From Spirulina sp. SIO3F2 (GTDB taxonomy: Bacteria; Cyanobacteriota; Cyanobacteriia; Cyanobacteriales; Spirulinaceae): a DNA stretch of 57,592 nucleotides. The DNA lies in the NCBI GenBank assembly GCA_010672165.1, contig JAAHHN010000014.1:1-57592 (forward strand), given 5' to 3'. This document shows positions 26,876 through 35,815 of this stretch, piece after piece. Position 1 is the stretch's first letter, and each line of letters begins with the position of its first letter. The notes under the pieces are model-generated. The model saw nothing but the letters and a program-made list of their open reading frames with translations, searched no databases and was not told where the DNA came from. Both the position numbers and the translations under genes were made by a program.

Positions 26876-27637
26876 TTAAACCGCTGCCATCAGACCTGTA
26901 TGAGGGCCAAGCACCTTATTCAGCTCAACCACCTTACCAATCACCGCTACCGCTGGCGCTTCAAACCCAGTTTCTTGCACCTGGGCCACGATCGTCTCTA
27001 ACGTCCCAATCAACTCGCTCTGATCTGGACGTGTGCCCCAGCGAATCAGGGCGATCGCAGTTTCAGGGCTCAAACCTGCTGCTTGGAGTTGGCTGACGAT
27101 GTTGGCCAAGTTGTGAATGCCCATGTACACCACAATGGTTTCCGAGCCGTGGGCGATCGCAGCCCAATTAACGTTAGGACGATATTTGCCAGCAGACTCA
27201 TGGCCCGTCACAAAGGTCACCGAGGAGCTATAGCCTCGATGGGTGACGGGAATCCCTGCATAGGCAGGGGCAGAGATCCCAGCTGTGATCCCCGGAATTA
27301 CTTCCACCGGAACACCAGCCGCGATCAGATCTTGCATCTCTTCACCACCCCGGCCAAACACAAAGGGATCACCTCCCTTGAGCCGCACCACAATCGCGTG
27401 TTCATGGGCCTTCGCAATAAGCAATTCTGTCGTTTCTGCCTGGGGTTTAGAATGGCGACCCCGCCGTTTGCCCGCATTGATCTTCTCGGCATAGGGACTA
27501 ATCATCTGCAAGATCGCAGGGCTAACCAAGGCATCATAAACCACCACATCCGCGCATTCGAGAATGCCCTTACCTTTGAGGGTCATTAATCCTGGGTCTC
27601 CCGGCCCTGCACCAAGCAAATAAACTTTACCGATCAT
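26876..27637 (-). CDS. cobA: Uroporphyrinogen-III C-methyltransferase
   Basis: Methylates uroporphyrinogen III at C-2 and C-7 with two S-adenosylmethionine molecules to give precorrin-2, the branch to siroheme and cobalamin. 253 residues, the length of the stand-alone enzyme. Hallmarks: VYLLGAGPGDPGLMTLKG at the N-terminus, VRLKGGDPFVFGRGGEE in the middle, and GVPVEVIPGITAGISAPAYA. No fused dehydrogenase (CysG) or HemD domain is present. The gene converges with pyrE. The cobA/sumT naming differs between organisms. Confidence 0.95.
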   Translation of the reverse strand: MIGKVYLLGAGPGDPGLMTLKGKGILECADVVVYDALVSPAILQMISPYAEKINAGKRRGRHSKPQAETTELLIAKAHEHAIVVRLKGGDPFVFGRGGEEMQDLIAAGVPVEVIPGITAGISAPAYAGIPVTHRGYSSSVTFVTGHESAGKYRPNVNWAAIAHGSETIVVYMGIHNLANIVSQLQAAGLSPETAIALIRWGTRPDQSELIGTLETIVAQVQETGFEAPAVAVIGKVVELNKVLGPHTGLMAAV

Positions 27638-28038
27638 TGAATACTACTAGCTGACAACGTTTGAACTCTGAGGTTTCTTAGTCTTACATAAAATCGACAA
27701 ATTGTGATGTTCAATCTGCACATCTCTTGATGAGTAGGGTTCATTGATAAGCTAAAAGATTAGCTAGCATTGGGAAAACTTTAGTTGCCGATGTAACGAA
27801 ACACATCGATTCATCCTCATCAAAAGTGAATCTGTTATCGTAAATTCACATAAACTCAAACAACTTAATACTATAACTACCTCAAACCTCTAAATGTTGT
27901 GAATCGTATGTTAACTCCACTTCAGACAATCCATACCCAAGAGGCTATACACACCCTGTAAAATCGACCCAATATTTCGATGTAAGGGCACGATTTCCGT
28001 GCCCAATCGATATTCAATTTTGTTTAGGAAATCTTGCC
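27638..28038. other. Intergenic stretch with one small palindrome
   Basis: About 400 bp between two minus-strand genes, AT-rich. No ORF and none of the repeat families is recognised. The only structure is a perfect 7-bp hairpin, GGGCACG-ATTTC-CGTGCCC, at 27986-28004, some 35 bp past the end of the cyclophilin gene. It is not followed by a T-run on either strand, so it is not a typical terminator. Confidence 0.55.
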
Positions 28039-28743
28039 TTAGGGTCTGATCAAATTTGTAATTCCTGAGGTAACAGTAATCGTAGCAATGCGATCGCCCT
28101 GTTGGATTTGATCTACGACATCCATCCCTGCTGTCACCTCACCGAATACTGCATAGTTACCATTCAAAAAATCTAATTCTTGAAGCGCAATGTAAAATTG
28201 CGAAGAGGCTGAATTGGGACGATTCGAGCGAGCCATCGCCACTGCACCACGCTTGTGTCTGAGGGAGGGCAGCTCCCGCCGTCGCAAGGTTCTTTCATAG
28301 ATCGGGGCGTCCGCGCCCACCACTGAAAATTCTAAGGGAATTGTGCGTTCTTTACCTGTTAATGGGTCAATGTATCCACCGGTTCCTAGGCGAGCTGCCG
28401 GAAAACTAGGGTCTACACTCTGGGGATCACCGCCTTGCACCACAAACGGTTGGGGCTCGCGTACCACTCGATGAAATACTGTACTGTCGTAAATCCCTTT
28501 GTCGATAAGATCAATGAAGTTGCCTGCGGTGATCGGCGCTTTGTCACCTCGAATTCGCATGGTGATTGAGTCACCTGATCCCGCCAGCGTCATAACGACG
28601 GTTGCTTCACCATCAAGGCGGGGTAAATCTGCATTTGGAGTTTGAGCTTGCACAGGTTGGGTATTGATGCTCCAAAAGAGCAAAATCCCCAGTAAACTAA
28701 AGAGAATTCGATTCCAAGGGTGTTTTTGTAATGTTTTGAGCAT
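28039..28743 (-). CDS. Exported cyclophilin-type peptidyl-prolyl isomerase
   Basis: 234 residues from the chosen ATG. Residues 1-33 are a signal peptide: basic start, hydrophobic core (ILFSLLGILLFW) and a PVQA cleavage site. The mature part is a cyclophilin domain: FIDLIDKGIYDSTVFHRVV, PFVVQGGDPQ, GAVAMARSNRPNSASSQFYI and NYAVFGEVTAGMDVVDQI. Catalytic Arg, Phe and Gln positions are present. It should act on proline bonds in the periplasm or thylakoid lumen. In-frame ATGs at 28851 and 28785 would put 36 or 14 residues in front of the signal peptide, so 28743 is preferred. Confidence 0.9.
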   Translation of the reverse strand: MLKTLQKHPWNRILFSLLGILLFWSINTQPVQAQTPNADLPRLDGEATVVMTLAGSGDSITMRIRGDKAPITAGNFIDLIDKGIYDSTVFHRVVREPQPFVVQGGDPQSVDPSFPAARLGTGGYIDPLTGKERTIPLEFSVVGADAPIYERTLRRRELPSLRHKRGAVAMARSNRPNSASSQFYIALQELDFLNGNYAVFGEVTAGMDVVDQIQQGDRIATITVTSGITNLIRP

Positions 28744-28981
28744 AGAGTTGACGGTTAGCGCCTCTGTTGAGAAGCGCGATCGCATTATATTGATCTCCCA
28801 ACTATAGGCTGGAACTGAGAATAGTTGACATCGGTTTAACAAAATTTTCAACTGTTCCTTCGGCTGATGGAGACCATGTTAGGGAATCAGCAATTGCCAA
28901 TTGAAGAAATGTGAGTTGTACAAGACTTCCCTGAGTACAGGAAAAAGTAGGATACTGCTTGAACTCTCAAGAATTCCATTC

Positions 28982-29116
28982 CTGAATTATTCATGACTCT
29001 ACCCAAAATCCCTGAAAGATTGATTCAGTCAAGCGACGGACAATATGCCCTTGCTACGAGCTGTATAGAGGAGAAACTGTAACACAGGCGTCTCGCCTGT
29101 CTTAATAAATAATCCA
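28982..29116. mobile_element. MITE-like element, family 3, copy 2 (diverged)
   Basis: Starts CTGAATTATTCATGACTC and ends TAATAAATAATCCAAG. The middle follows copy 1 (9883-10018) segment by segment: CGACGGACAATATGCCC, CTACGAGCTGTA, CAGGCGTCTCGCCTG. More degraded than copy 1. It lies in the 712-bp gap between the cyclophilin gene and tRNA-Arg; the rest of that gap is AT-rich with nothing recognisable. The right boundary is approximate. Confidence 0.62.
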
Positions 29117-29455
29117 AGCCATGTCAACTCATAACTTTTAAGCCATAACCAACCTGACCAACTCAAGATATCTCTAATGGAATGAAGACGGAAATTATCA
29201 CAATATTCTTCTTTGTTATTTTTGCTTCACGGACATGCCTTAAATCTGCTTTAAAATAGTGATCTCAAACCAAGTCAAAAACTGGGATTCAGATTGCATT
29301 TTTTAATCGTACTACACAAATCAAACCCATTCAAAAATCATAATTTCATTCAGATTAAGACTGCTCCTTAAAAGCGTCAATTCAAACACGAATGGTTGAA
29401 TATAACCATCCAATTGCACAGTTGAGCAGTTACCGTTACAATTGTCATTGCTTTG

Positions 29456-29528
<73 letters not shown>

Positions 29529-29547
29529 TAACCCAAGAACATTGAGA

Positions 29548-30990
29548 TCAATCACCTAATGTGTTGAACCATTGGGGCTTGGTTAAGATAGGTAGACGAA
29601 CCGTGGCCCATGCAGCCGGAGGCTCAGAGGAGATTTGAGATTGCCGCTGGGCAAAATAGGTGAAGAGTTCAGTTTGTACTGGCCCTGTAAGGTAATACAG
29701 TCCAATCAAATTGGGTACAGTCATCAACAACAATGCGGCATCACTAAATTCGACAACCAGTGCGGGTGACACAAAAACCCCAGCAAACACCAATATGAGT
29801 TGCAGGCTCTGGTAAAGGCGGCGCGATCGCGCACCAAATAGAGAGCACCAAGCCTGTTCGCCATAGTAGCCCCAAGAGAGAATTGTTGAAAAGGCAAAAC
29901 AAATGGTGATCCCAGCCAAGATCATGGGGAACCAATCCACCACCAGGCCAAAGGCCGTACTTGTTAATTCTGCACCACTCAACTGCGCGAACTCCGGACG
30001 CTGCTGGGCTCCTGTCACAAGAATTGCTAATGCCGTTAAGTTGCAAATCAGCACTGTGTCAATGAGCGGTTCCAGGGTTGCCACAATCCCTTCTTCAATA
30101 GGTTGCTCTGTTTCCACCGCAGCATGGGCGATCGCGGCTGTGCCCAAGCCCCCTTCATTCGAAAAGGTGGAGCGACGAAATCCTTGGATCATCACCCCTA
30201 ACAATCCCCCCAAGCCCGCTTGGGGATGAAATGCTTCTGTGACAACGGTTTGAAGCACGCTGGGCACCATTGCCCAATGAGAAAGCACCACATACAGCGC
30301 CATCAGAATATAACTGCCGCACATCCAGGGCACAAAACGCTCGGTTAAAGTGCCAATTCGGCGAATGCCACCCAGGGTAATCAGCGCAACCAGCAGCACC
30401 ATACCCCCGCCATATCCCCAGCGGGGAAGTTGTGGAATAACCTGACTCACGGCGAGGTAAGACTGCCCAGTTTGAAAGAGGCTACTTGAGCCCAAGGTAC
30501 TCACCATACAAAGCAGAGCAAACGCTGTTGCGAGCCCTTTGCCCAGTTGGGCTTTGCCTTGATGGGCTAGTCCCTGGGCCAGGTATTGCATCGGGCCACC
30601 AACAATCGTGCCATCAGCTTGGCGCTGACGATATCGCTGACCTAGGGTGCATTCGATGAGGCGGGTGTTCATAGTCAATACCCCTGCAACAGTCATCCAG
30701 AAGCATGCACCGGGGCCACCCACGGTAATGGCGATCGCCACCCCGGCAATATTCCCCAAACCCACCGTGGCAGAAAGGGCAGTGGTCAAGGCTTGTAGAG
30801 ACGTTAAATGATCACCAGAAAGGGGCGATCGCTGTAGTAGCTCTAGCGCTATTCCAATACAACGTAGATTAGCAAAGCGCAGCCGAATGCTACAGAAGAC
30901 TGCACCAACTATTGCCCACAATACCAACATCGATAGCCCAATTTGTTCAATTCCCAACCCATCAATTCTCAGTTCACCTAAATCGGTCAC
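29548..30990 (-). CDS. Sodium:alanine/glycine symporter (AGCS family)
   Basis: Inner-membrane Na+-coupled uptake system for alanine, glycine or related amino acids. 480 residues with ten or more hydrophobic helices. Family motifs include ALTTALSATVGLGNIAGVA near residue 68 (substrate/ion site), the GGPMQYL loop, FSNEGGLGTAAIAHA near residue 273 and FAFSTILSWGYYGEQA near residue 364. Complete. No amino-acid metabolism gene is nearby. I see no glycine riboswitch in the upstream 200 bp. The 3' end is 20 bp from the tRNA-Arg gene. Confidence 0.93.
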   Translation of the reverse strand: MTDLGELRIDGLGIEQIGLSMLVLWAIVGAVFCSIRLRFANLRCIGIALELLQRSPLSGDHLTSLQALTTALSATVGLGNIAGVAIAITVGGPGACFWMTVAGVLTMNTRLIECTLGQRYRQRQADGTIVGGPMQYLAQGLAHQGKAQLGKGLATAFALLCMVSTLGSSSLFQTGQSYLAVSQVIPQLPRWGYGGGMVLLVALITLGGIRRIGTLTERFVPWMCGSYILMALYVVLSHWAMVPSVLQTVVTEAFHPQAGLGGLLGVMIQGFRRSTFSNEGGLGTAAIAHAAVETEQPIEEGIVATLEPLIDTVLICNLTALAILVTGAQQRPEFAQLSGAELTSTAFGLVVDWFPMILAGITICFAFSTILSWGYYGEQAWCSLFGARSRRLYQSLQLILVFAGVFVSPALVVEFSDAALLLMTVPNLIGLYYLTGPVQTELFTYFAQRQSQISSEPPAAWATVRLPILTKPQWFNTLGD

Positions 30991-31195
30991 ATCAATTCAC
31001 CAAGTCTGCAAAGTGTGAATGATTGTAAACAAGAATTGTCTGTTGTGCTGTAGGCAAATTAACGAAATATTGATTTGGTATGCGCTAAAAGCGATTGTAT
31101 GGGATGGTGGTGCGTTATGGCTTAGCCTTCGTAGGCTCCTGTGGTTAATTGATGACACCCCTGAGTTGATTACAAGCTTAGTTGAGAGAATTTCA

Positions 31196-32467
31196 ATGTC
31201 AATTGAACAACTGCTAGCCCCCTATAAAACATTTGGAGTCAATCTGGGTCTGGCGCGAATCCAATCGTTATTGGCGCAACTGGATAATCCCCACCAGCGT
31301 GTGCCGATTCTGCATGTGGCGGGCACGAATGGCAAAGGCTCAGTTTGTGCCTATCTCTCGGCGATCTTGACCGCAGCCGGTTATCGAGTCGGACGTTATA
31401 CATCGCCGCATTTAGTGAGCTGGACGGAACGATTTGTACTCCAGGAGCAACCGATCGCCCTACCAGATTTAGAAGCGCTACTGCAACGGGTGCTCACGGC
31501 GATCGCCGCCCTTGATGCCAGCCATTGTCCAACCGTTTTTGAAATTGTCACCGCAGCAGCTTGGCTCTATTTTGCCGAGCAGCAGGTAGATGTAGCAGTG
31601 ATGGAGGTGGGTTTGGGTGGGCGTTTGGACGCCACCAATGTTAGCAATCGCCCTTTGGTGAGCATTATTACGTCTTTGGGTTTGGATCACTGCCAACAAC
31701 TTGGCCCGACCTTGGCCCATATTGCCACCGAAAAAGCAGGAATTTTGCGAGCTTTGTGTCCGGCGGTGCTGGGTCAATTCCCCCCAGAAGCAAAATGGGT
31801 AGTACAACAGCAACTCACGGATCTGCAATGTCCAACTCAATGGATAGAACCTGCCATCCCCAGCGATCGCCCCGGTTGGGCCCATTGGCAGGGTCTTGAT
31901 TACCCCTTGCCCCTGGCGGGGGTGGTGCAATTGCAAAATTCAGCCCTCGCGTTGGGGGCGATCGACAGTCTCCGTACACAGGGCTGGCAGATTAGCGATA
32001 CAGCGATTGTTGAGGGGATGAAGCGGGTTCGCTGGCCAGGACGCTTACAATGGTTGACTTGGCAGGGTCAACAGTTGCTGATTGATGGTGCCCACAATCC
32101 AGCAGCCGCTCAGGGGCTACGGGATTATTTAGATACGTTACCGCCGCAGCCAATCCATTGGATTATGGGCATTCTGGCCACCAAAGACAGTCAAGGAATT
32201 CTTCAGGCCCTCTTAAAGCCCGGCGATCGCCTCACCGCAGTGCCTGTGCCAGGTTATGAGAGTACAGCGCCTGATCTGCTTCAGGCTAGGGCAATCGAGT
32301 TGGGTTTATCCGTAGATGATTGTGAAAGCGTGGCAGATGTTTTTATTGCTCTATCAGACTTATCCAGCCAGGGATATCGTGTTGTGCTCTGTGGTTCACT
32401 CTACTTGCTAGGTCATGTTTTGAGTAAAACCCAAAACTCTGATTCAGAGTGCCTTGAGCGTTTTTAG
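31196..32467 (+). CDS. folC: Dihydrofolate synthase / folylpolyglutamate synthase
   Basis: Mur-ligase-family enzyme that adds glutamate to dihydropteroate and to folates with ATP. 423 residues from the chosen ATG. The P-loop is HVAGTNGKGSVCAYLSAIL near residue 40; the TSPHLVSWTERF loop, VGLGGRLDATN and LLIDGAHNPAAAQGLR follow in the usual order. The upstream in-frame start at 31019 would add 59 residues without similarity to the family; the ATG at 31196 follows a GAGAG stretch and opens the conserved domain. The last 24 bp overlap the 3' end of cpcF on the opposite strand. Confidence 0.94.
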   Translation: MSIEQLLAPYKTFGVNLGLARIQSLLAQLDNPHQRVPILHVAGTNGKGSVCAYLSAILTAAGYRVGRYTSPHLVSWTERFVLQEQPIALPDLEALLQRVLTAIAALDASHCPTVFEIVTAAAWLYFAEQQVDVAVMEVGLGGRLDATNVSNRPLVSIITSLGLDHCQQLGPTLAHIATEKAGILRALCPAVLGQFPPEAKWVVQQQLTDLQCPTQWIEPAIPSDRPGWAHWQGLDYPLPLAGVVQLQNSALALGAIDSLRTQGWQISDTAIVEGMKRVRWPGRLQWLTWQGQQLLIDGAHNPAAAQGLRDYLDTLPPQPIHWIMGILATKDSQGILQALLKPGDRLTAVPVPGYESTAPDLLQARAIELGLSVDDCESVADVFIALSDLSSQGYRVVLCGSLYLLGHVLSKTQNSDSECLERF

Positions 32468-33076
32468 CGCTTTATGAATCCGAGCACAAACCACAGATTC
32501 AACTTCAGTGGCAAGGCAGGTCTGCAAACTGGCCAACACTGCTTCTCGATTGGTCTCAATCTGAGAGCCAAAATTCTCCAAAGCTACCACTGCCGCATAG
32601 CGTACAACCCATTCCTCATCTTTTCCCGCTTGGGTTAAAGCTTGTAAAACCTGTTCTTGTGCTGTCGGCCACTCAACCGTATCTAGCCAATCCCATTGCA
32701 AGTTGCCCAGCCCTTTAGTGGCGACCCGACGCACACTGAGAGCAAAGTCATTTAGCGCTGCATCCAATAAATTAGGGAGTGCCCGAGGATCGCCAATCCC
32801 GGCCAAGGCACGATTTGCCCAGGCTCGTGCGCCGTAGTCAAAACTGTCTATATTGTCAAGCAACAAGTCAACAGCTGGACGGCCAATCGCAATCAACCCA
32901 TCGACCGCGGCGATTGCAGCCCCTGGATTGTTGTAACCCAAGACTTCGATCAGCTTAAGCACGCTAGCCTCTGCTCGATGTTCACAGAGCTTAACGACCG
33001 CTCGACGCATATCTTCGGCGGAGCCAGCATTGTCAATGGCTTGATACAGCGGATAAAGGTCTAAGGTTGTGCTCAC
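32444..33076 (-). CDS. cpcF: Phycocyanobilin:phycocyanin alpha lyase subunit F
   Basis: Partner of CpcE in the heterodimeric lyase that attaches phycocyanobilin to Cys84 of the phycocyanin alpha subunit. 210 residues made of HEAT-like helical repeats (AAIAAVDGLIAIGRPAVDLL, RAWANRALAGIGDPRALPNL, VVRYAAVVALENFG). Its ATG overlaps the cpcE stop by 4 bp (33073-33076), which indicates translational coupling. It is the last gene of cpcB-cpcA-cpcE-cpcF and overlaps folC tail to tail by 24 bp, so no terminator fits between them. PecF, which isomerises the bilin, is less likely because the operon encodes phycocyanin subunits. Confidence 0.88.
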   Translation of the reverse strand: MSTTLDLYPLYQAIDNAGSAEDMRRAVVKLCEHRAEASVLKLIEVLGYNNPGAAIAAVDGLIAIGRPAVDLLLDNIDSFDYGARAWANRALAGIGDPRALPNLLDAALNDFALSVRRVATKGLGNLQWDWLDTVEWPTAQEQVLQALTQAGKDEEWVVRYAAVVALENFGSQIETNREAVLASLQTCLATEVESVVCARIHKALKTLKAL

Positions 33077-33912
33077 AATAGGGCATCCATCAAACTTATC
33101 AATTGCTCACTGGTGGCATCCAGATTTTCTGGGTCGTTCTTCGTGCCAGATTGGTGCAAGTGAGCATTAAATAGATCCTTGAGGGCCGTTAACTTCAAAC
33201 TATTCTCTGCTAACGTTGCCGCGATCGCAGATGCACCTGCTATATAACCCGAAGCACCCAAATCCATCAATGCTGAACGCCGGACTACCAACTTCTCATG
33301 TCGTAGGCCTAAAACCAAGCGCTCACCATATTGTGGCTCTTGGGTTAGTTGATAAAGGGCTCGGGCTGCGGCAAGCTGAACTTTGGGGACAGGGTGAAGC
33401 AGGAATTCCTGAATTAGAGGAGCTACACTTTTGGCCTGCAATGTACCCAAGGCTTCCAAGACTGCTTCATAGGGTTGCACTAGATGGGGTTTGCCTGGAA
33501 TTGAAATAGCAGCTTCAGCACCACCTTCTAAAAAGGCAATCAAATCAGGGATACAGCTCGGATCGGCCTGACTCTCTAGGGCTTGGATAACCACTTCTCT
33601 CACGTAGTAATCCTCGCAAGTCAAACGCTGACGTAGGGCAGACACAATGCGAGGGTCCTGCAATTTCCCTAAGGCTCGGGCGGCATTGCGACAGAGCGCT
33701 AGCCCTCCATCAGGGGAACGATGGGTTTCATCATTGAGGGCAACTAATAAGCCATCAATGGCTTCTGGACGTGAGATACGAAAATGCCCCAACCACCAGG
33801 CAGCGTAGTAGCGTAAACTGCCTTCAACTGTCGGTTGGAGATTAGCGATCGCTGTTTCAACAGTCCAGTCAATCCTCATCCCATTGGAATGTTCATCGCC
33901 CATGTGCGTCAT
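33073..33912 (-). CDS. cpcE: Phycocyanobilin:phycocyanin alpha lyase subunit E
   Basis: HEAT-repeat subunit of the CpcE/CpcF lyase, 279 residues. Landmarks are SLRYYAAWWLGHFR near residue 33, ALCRNAARALGKLQDP, YYVREVVIQALES, VQLAAARALYQLTQ, and LAENSLKLTALKDLF near the C-terminus, all in the order seen in CpcE proteins. It begins 134 bp downstream of cpcA, after a large stem-loop, and overlaps cpcF by 4 bp. Several in-frame ATGs exist (33912, 33903, 33879) with no strong ribosome-binding site, so the exact start is uncertain; the conserved part begins near IDWTVETAIANLQ. Confidence 0.9.
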   Translation of the reverse strand: MTHMGDEHSNGMRIDWTVETAIANLQPTVEGSLRYYAAWWLGHFRISRPEAIDGLLVALNDETHRSPDGGLALCRNAARALGKLQDPRIVSALRQRLTCEDYYVREVVIQALESQADPSCIPDLIAFLEGGAEAAISIPGKPHLVQPYEAVLEALGTLQAKSVAPLIQEFLLHPVPKVQLAAARALYQLTQEPQYGERLVLGLRHEKLVVRRSALMDLGASGYIAGASAIAATLAENSLKLTALKDLFNAHLHQSGTKNDPENLDATSEQLISLMDALL

Positions 33913-33966
33913 GCAAAACCGAGGCTAATCGAATCAACAGATCAAAATCAAAATAGACAGAACAAC

Positions 33967-34027
33967 GCCCGGAAAAAGCAACGATGGGCAACCAACGATG
34001 GCTAACACACATTTGCTCCTTCCGGGC
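33967..34027 (-). promoter_or_regulatory. Stem-loop between cpcA and cpcE
   Basis: Arms GCCCGGAA (33967-33974) and TTCCGGGC (34020-34027) pair perfectly, and inner arms GCAA/TTGC extend the stem around a loop of about 31 bases. No T-run follows in the direction of transcription. Such a structure at this place would suit mRNA processing, 3'-end protection or partial attenuation that keeps cpcBA transcript above cpcEF; that role is inference. Confidence 0.6.
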
Positions 34028-34046
34028 AGAACCGTTAGCGTTCTAC

Positions 34047-34535
34047 CTAGCTCAATGCATTGATCGCATAGTCAATGTAGGTATTAGCTTCAGTAGCAGC
34101 CTGACCGCTCAAACCATGGTTGGTTTTGATGTAGCTTAAAGCTTCGACATACCAGCTAGGAGAGAGTTCGAAGGAGCGATTGATTTCATCCAAACCCGCA
34201 ATAAGGTACTCATCCATAGGACCGCTACCACCTGCAATGAGGCAGTAGGTTACCATGCGGAGGTAGTGACCGACATCACGAGCACATTTGTCTTTACCAC
34301 GCTGATCGGAAGAATACTGAGGCCCTTGCATTTGGGTGGTATAAGGAAAGCGCTGGTAAACTGCATTCGCTGCACCAGAGATCAAAGAGTCAGCTTTCCC
34401 GGTTAGTCCACGAGCTGCTTCCATGCTGGCTTTAGCTCGTTCGAAACGACCATTGGCAGCTTGCAGTTCGGTAATACCGAGGAAGCGGCCTTGGGAATCA
34501 GCAGCCGCAATTGCTTCAGTAAGAGGGGTTTTCAT
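34047..34535 (-). CDS. cpcA: C-phycocyanin alpha subunit
   Basis: Alpha chain of the phycobilisome rod protein phycocyanin. 162 residues, the standard length. It starts [19 protein letters not shown] and ends [14 protein letters not shown], as in CpcA. The chromophore site is Cys84 in [13 protein letters not shown], with the partner Asp87. It is distinguished from phycoerythrocyanin alpha (PecA) by [19 protein letters not shown] and by its neighbours. It lies 97 bp downstream of cpcB on the same strand; the spacer has a small AGGGC/GCCCT hairpin. Confidence 0.95.
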   Translation of the reverse strand: MKTPLTEAIAAADSQGRFLGITELQAANGRFERAKASMEAARGLTGKADSLISGAANAVYQRFPYTTQMQGPQYSSDQRGKDKCARDVGHYLRMVTYCLIAGGSGPMDEYLIAGLDEINRSFELSPSWYVEALSYIKTNHGLSGQAATEANTYIDYAINALS

Positions 34536-34632
34536 GATTTTTTGAATTCCGTAGTTTTCTAGATATTTGCAATCTGAAATGTCGAGGGCGAGGCGGCCCT
34601 ACTCCATCCCTATAAACTTAATGAGCGAAACG

Positions 34633-35151
34633 CTAGGCAACGGCTGCAGCAGCACGGTCGAAATAGCCAGCGATCTCAGCCATCAACTGGCTGCAATCAC
34701 CAGGGGTGATACCAGCGGGACTATTGGCAACTGCAAGCGCCGCATCCTTCATTTTGCCAACGCCAATCGCAACGGAAGCACCAGGAGTGCCCAGAGCTTG
34801 ATAGGTCTCACGCAAGCCATTGAGGCAACGATCTTCGAGGACACTGGAATCACCTGCGAGCACAGCATAGGTTACGTAGCGCAGGATAATCTCCATATCT
34901 CGCAAGCAGGCTGCCATGCGGCGGCTGGTATAAGCATTCCCACCGGGTTGGATAAGCTGGGGTTGCTCGGCGAAAAGCGCACGAGCCGCACCGGTAACAA
35001 TCGCGGAAGCATTACTGGTGATCCGGTTAACCGCATCACAACGCTTGTTGCTATCAGCAACGATAGCTTGTAGAGCATCTAGCTGTTCTGTGCTCAAGAA
35101 AGCACCACGGGCATCTGCCTGAGAAACAACCCTCGTAAATGCGTCAAACAT
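34633..35151 (-). CDS. cpcB: C-phycocyanin beta subunit
   Basis: Beta chain of phycocyanin, 172 residues. Bilin sites are Cys82 ([10 protein letters not shown]) and Cys153 (TPGDCSQL); Asn72 ([10 protein letters not shown]) is the residue methylated in known beta subunits. The start [16 protein letters not shown] is diagnostic. A clear AGGAG lies 9 bp before the ATG at 35151; an in-frame ATG at 35217 is inside the leader and is rejected. First gene of cpcBAEF. No rod linker genes (cpcC, cpcD) follow, which is unusual for a main cpc operon. Confidence 0.96.
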   Translation of the reverse strand: MFDAFTRVVSQADARGAFLSTEQLDALQAIVADSNKRCDAVNRITSNASAIVTGAARALFAEQPQLIQPGGNAYTSRRMAACLRDMEIILRYVTYAVLAGDSSVLEDRCLNGLRETYQALGTPGASVAIGVGKMKDAALAVANSPAGITPGDCSQLMAEIAGYFDRAAAAVA

Positions 35152-35449
35152 CGAGTCTATCTCCTTTTTGTTTTTAATTGTTGTTTTTGTATAGCCAAAA
35201 AGCTTTGCCTTTGACAAATGACTGATCAGCTCACTTAACCAAGATGCGTCCGAAAGAGCATTTCATGATTCCACGCCAAACAATCATGTAACCGATTACT
35301 TAAACCCAATACCGCCTGGGTTAATCCAGGAGCTTGGAACAGAATCGGCGATCCATTTGACTATTTGTTTGATAGTGCAAAGAGCCGGTACAGCTCTCTA
35401 CTGCGTAGGAGATCCTGAATCCACCTTGGTTCCGAACCTTCCGGTTATC

Positions 35450-35478
35450 TTTATACACTGAGAGCGCAGCGGAGTTAA
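35450..35478 (-). promoter_or_regulatory. Candidate sigma-70-type promoter of cpcBAEF
   Basis: On the minus strand TTAACT (-35-like) and TATAAA (-10-like) are separated by exactly 17 bp. Transcription would begin near 35443 and give a leader of about 290 nt before cpcB, in line with the long leaders of other cpc operons. Based on motif and spacing only. Confidence 0.5.
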
Positions 35479-35664
35479 GTTACGTTTTGTTACGGGAGCT
35501 ACAGAACGGATATAGACCCCACAACCGCTTTGGCTGCTCTGAAGCAGCTTTTGGTTGGCATGAGAGTACATAGAGGCATCATGATGATAGGTAACTCTTA
35601 GCCAAAAAGCATACACACAAAGGGTGTTCTATGCGCACTGATCCCAGATTATCCAAACAACGAA

Positions 35665-35801
35665 GGGCTGTCGTCAGTTAGATTCCAAGCGCCTAACTGT
35701 GGCGGAGACTTACTATGTCTCTTTTCCTGTTTTTTGGGGTCGAGCCCTCTATCCTTAATAATACCCTGTCAGACTTTTGGTGCTAACTAGACGACACACC
35801 C
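35665..35801. mobile_element. MITE-like element, family 1, copy D (137 bp)
   Basis: Starts GGGCTGTCGTCAGTTAG and ends CTAGACGACACACCC followed by TA (35802-35803); the left flank is AA. Opposite orientation to copy A. It lies some 190 bp upstream of the candidate cpcB promoter and 14 bp before the insertion sequence. No ORF. Confidence 0.86.
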
Positions 35802-35815
35802 TAAATGTATAAGTT

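Noticed and set aside
27986-28004. GGGCACG/CGTGCCC hairpin as a terminator for the cyclophilin gene
   Set aside because: No T-run follows on either strand, so I list it only as a palindrome within the intergenic entry.
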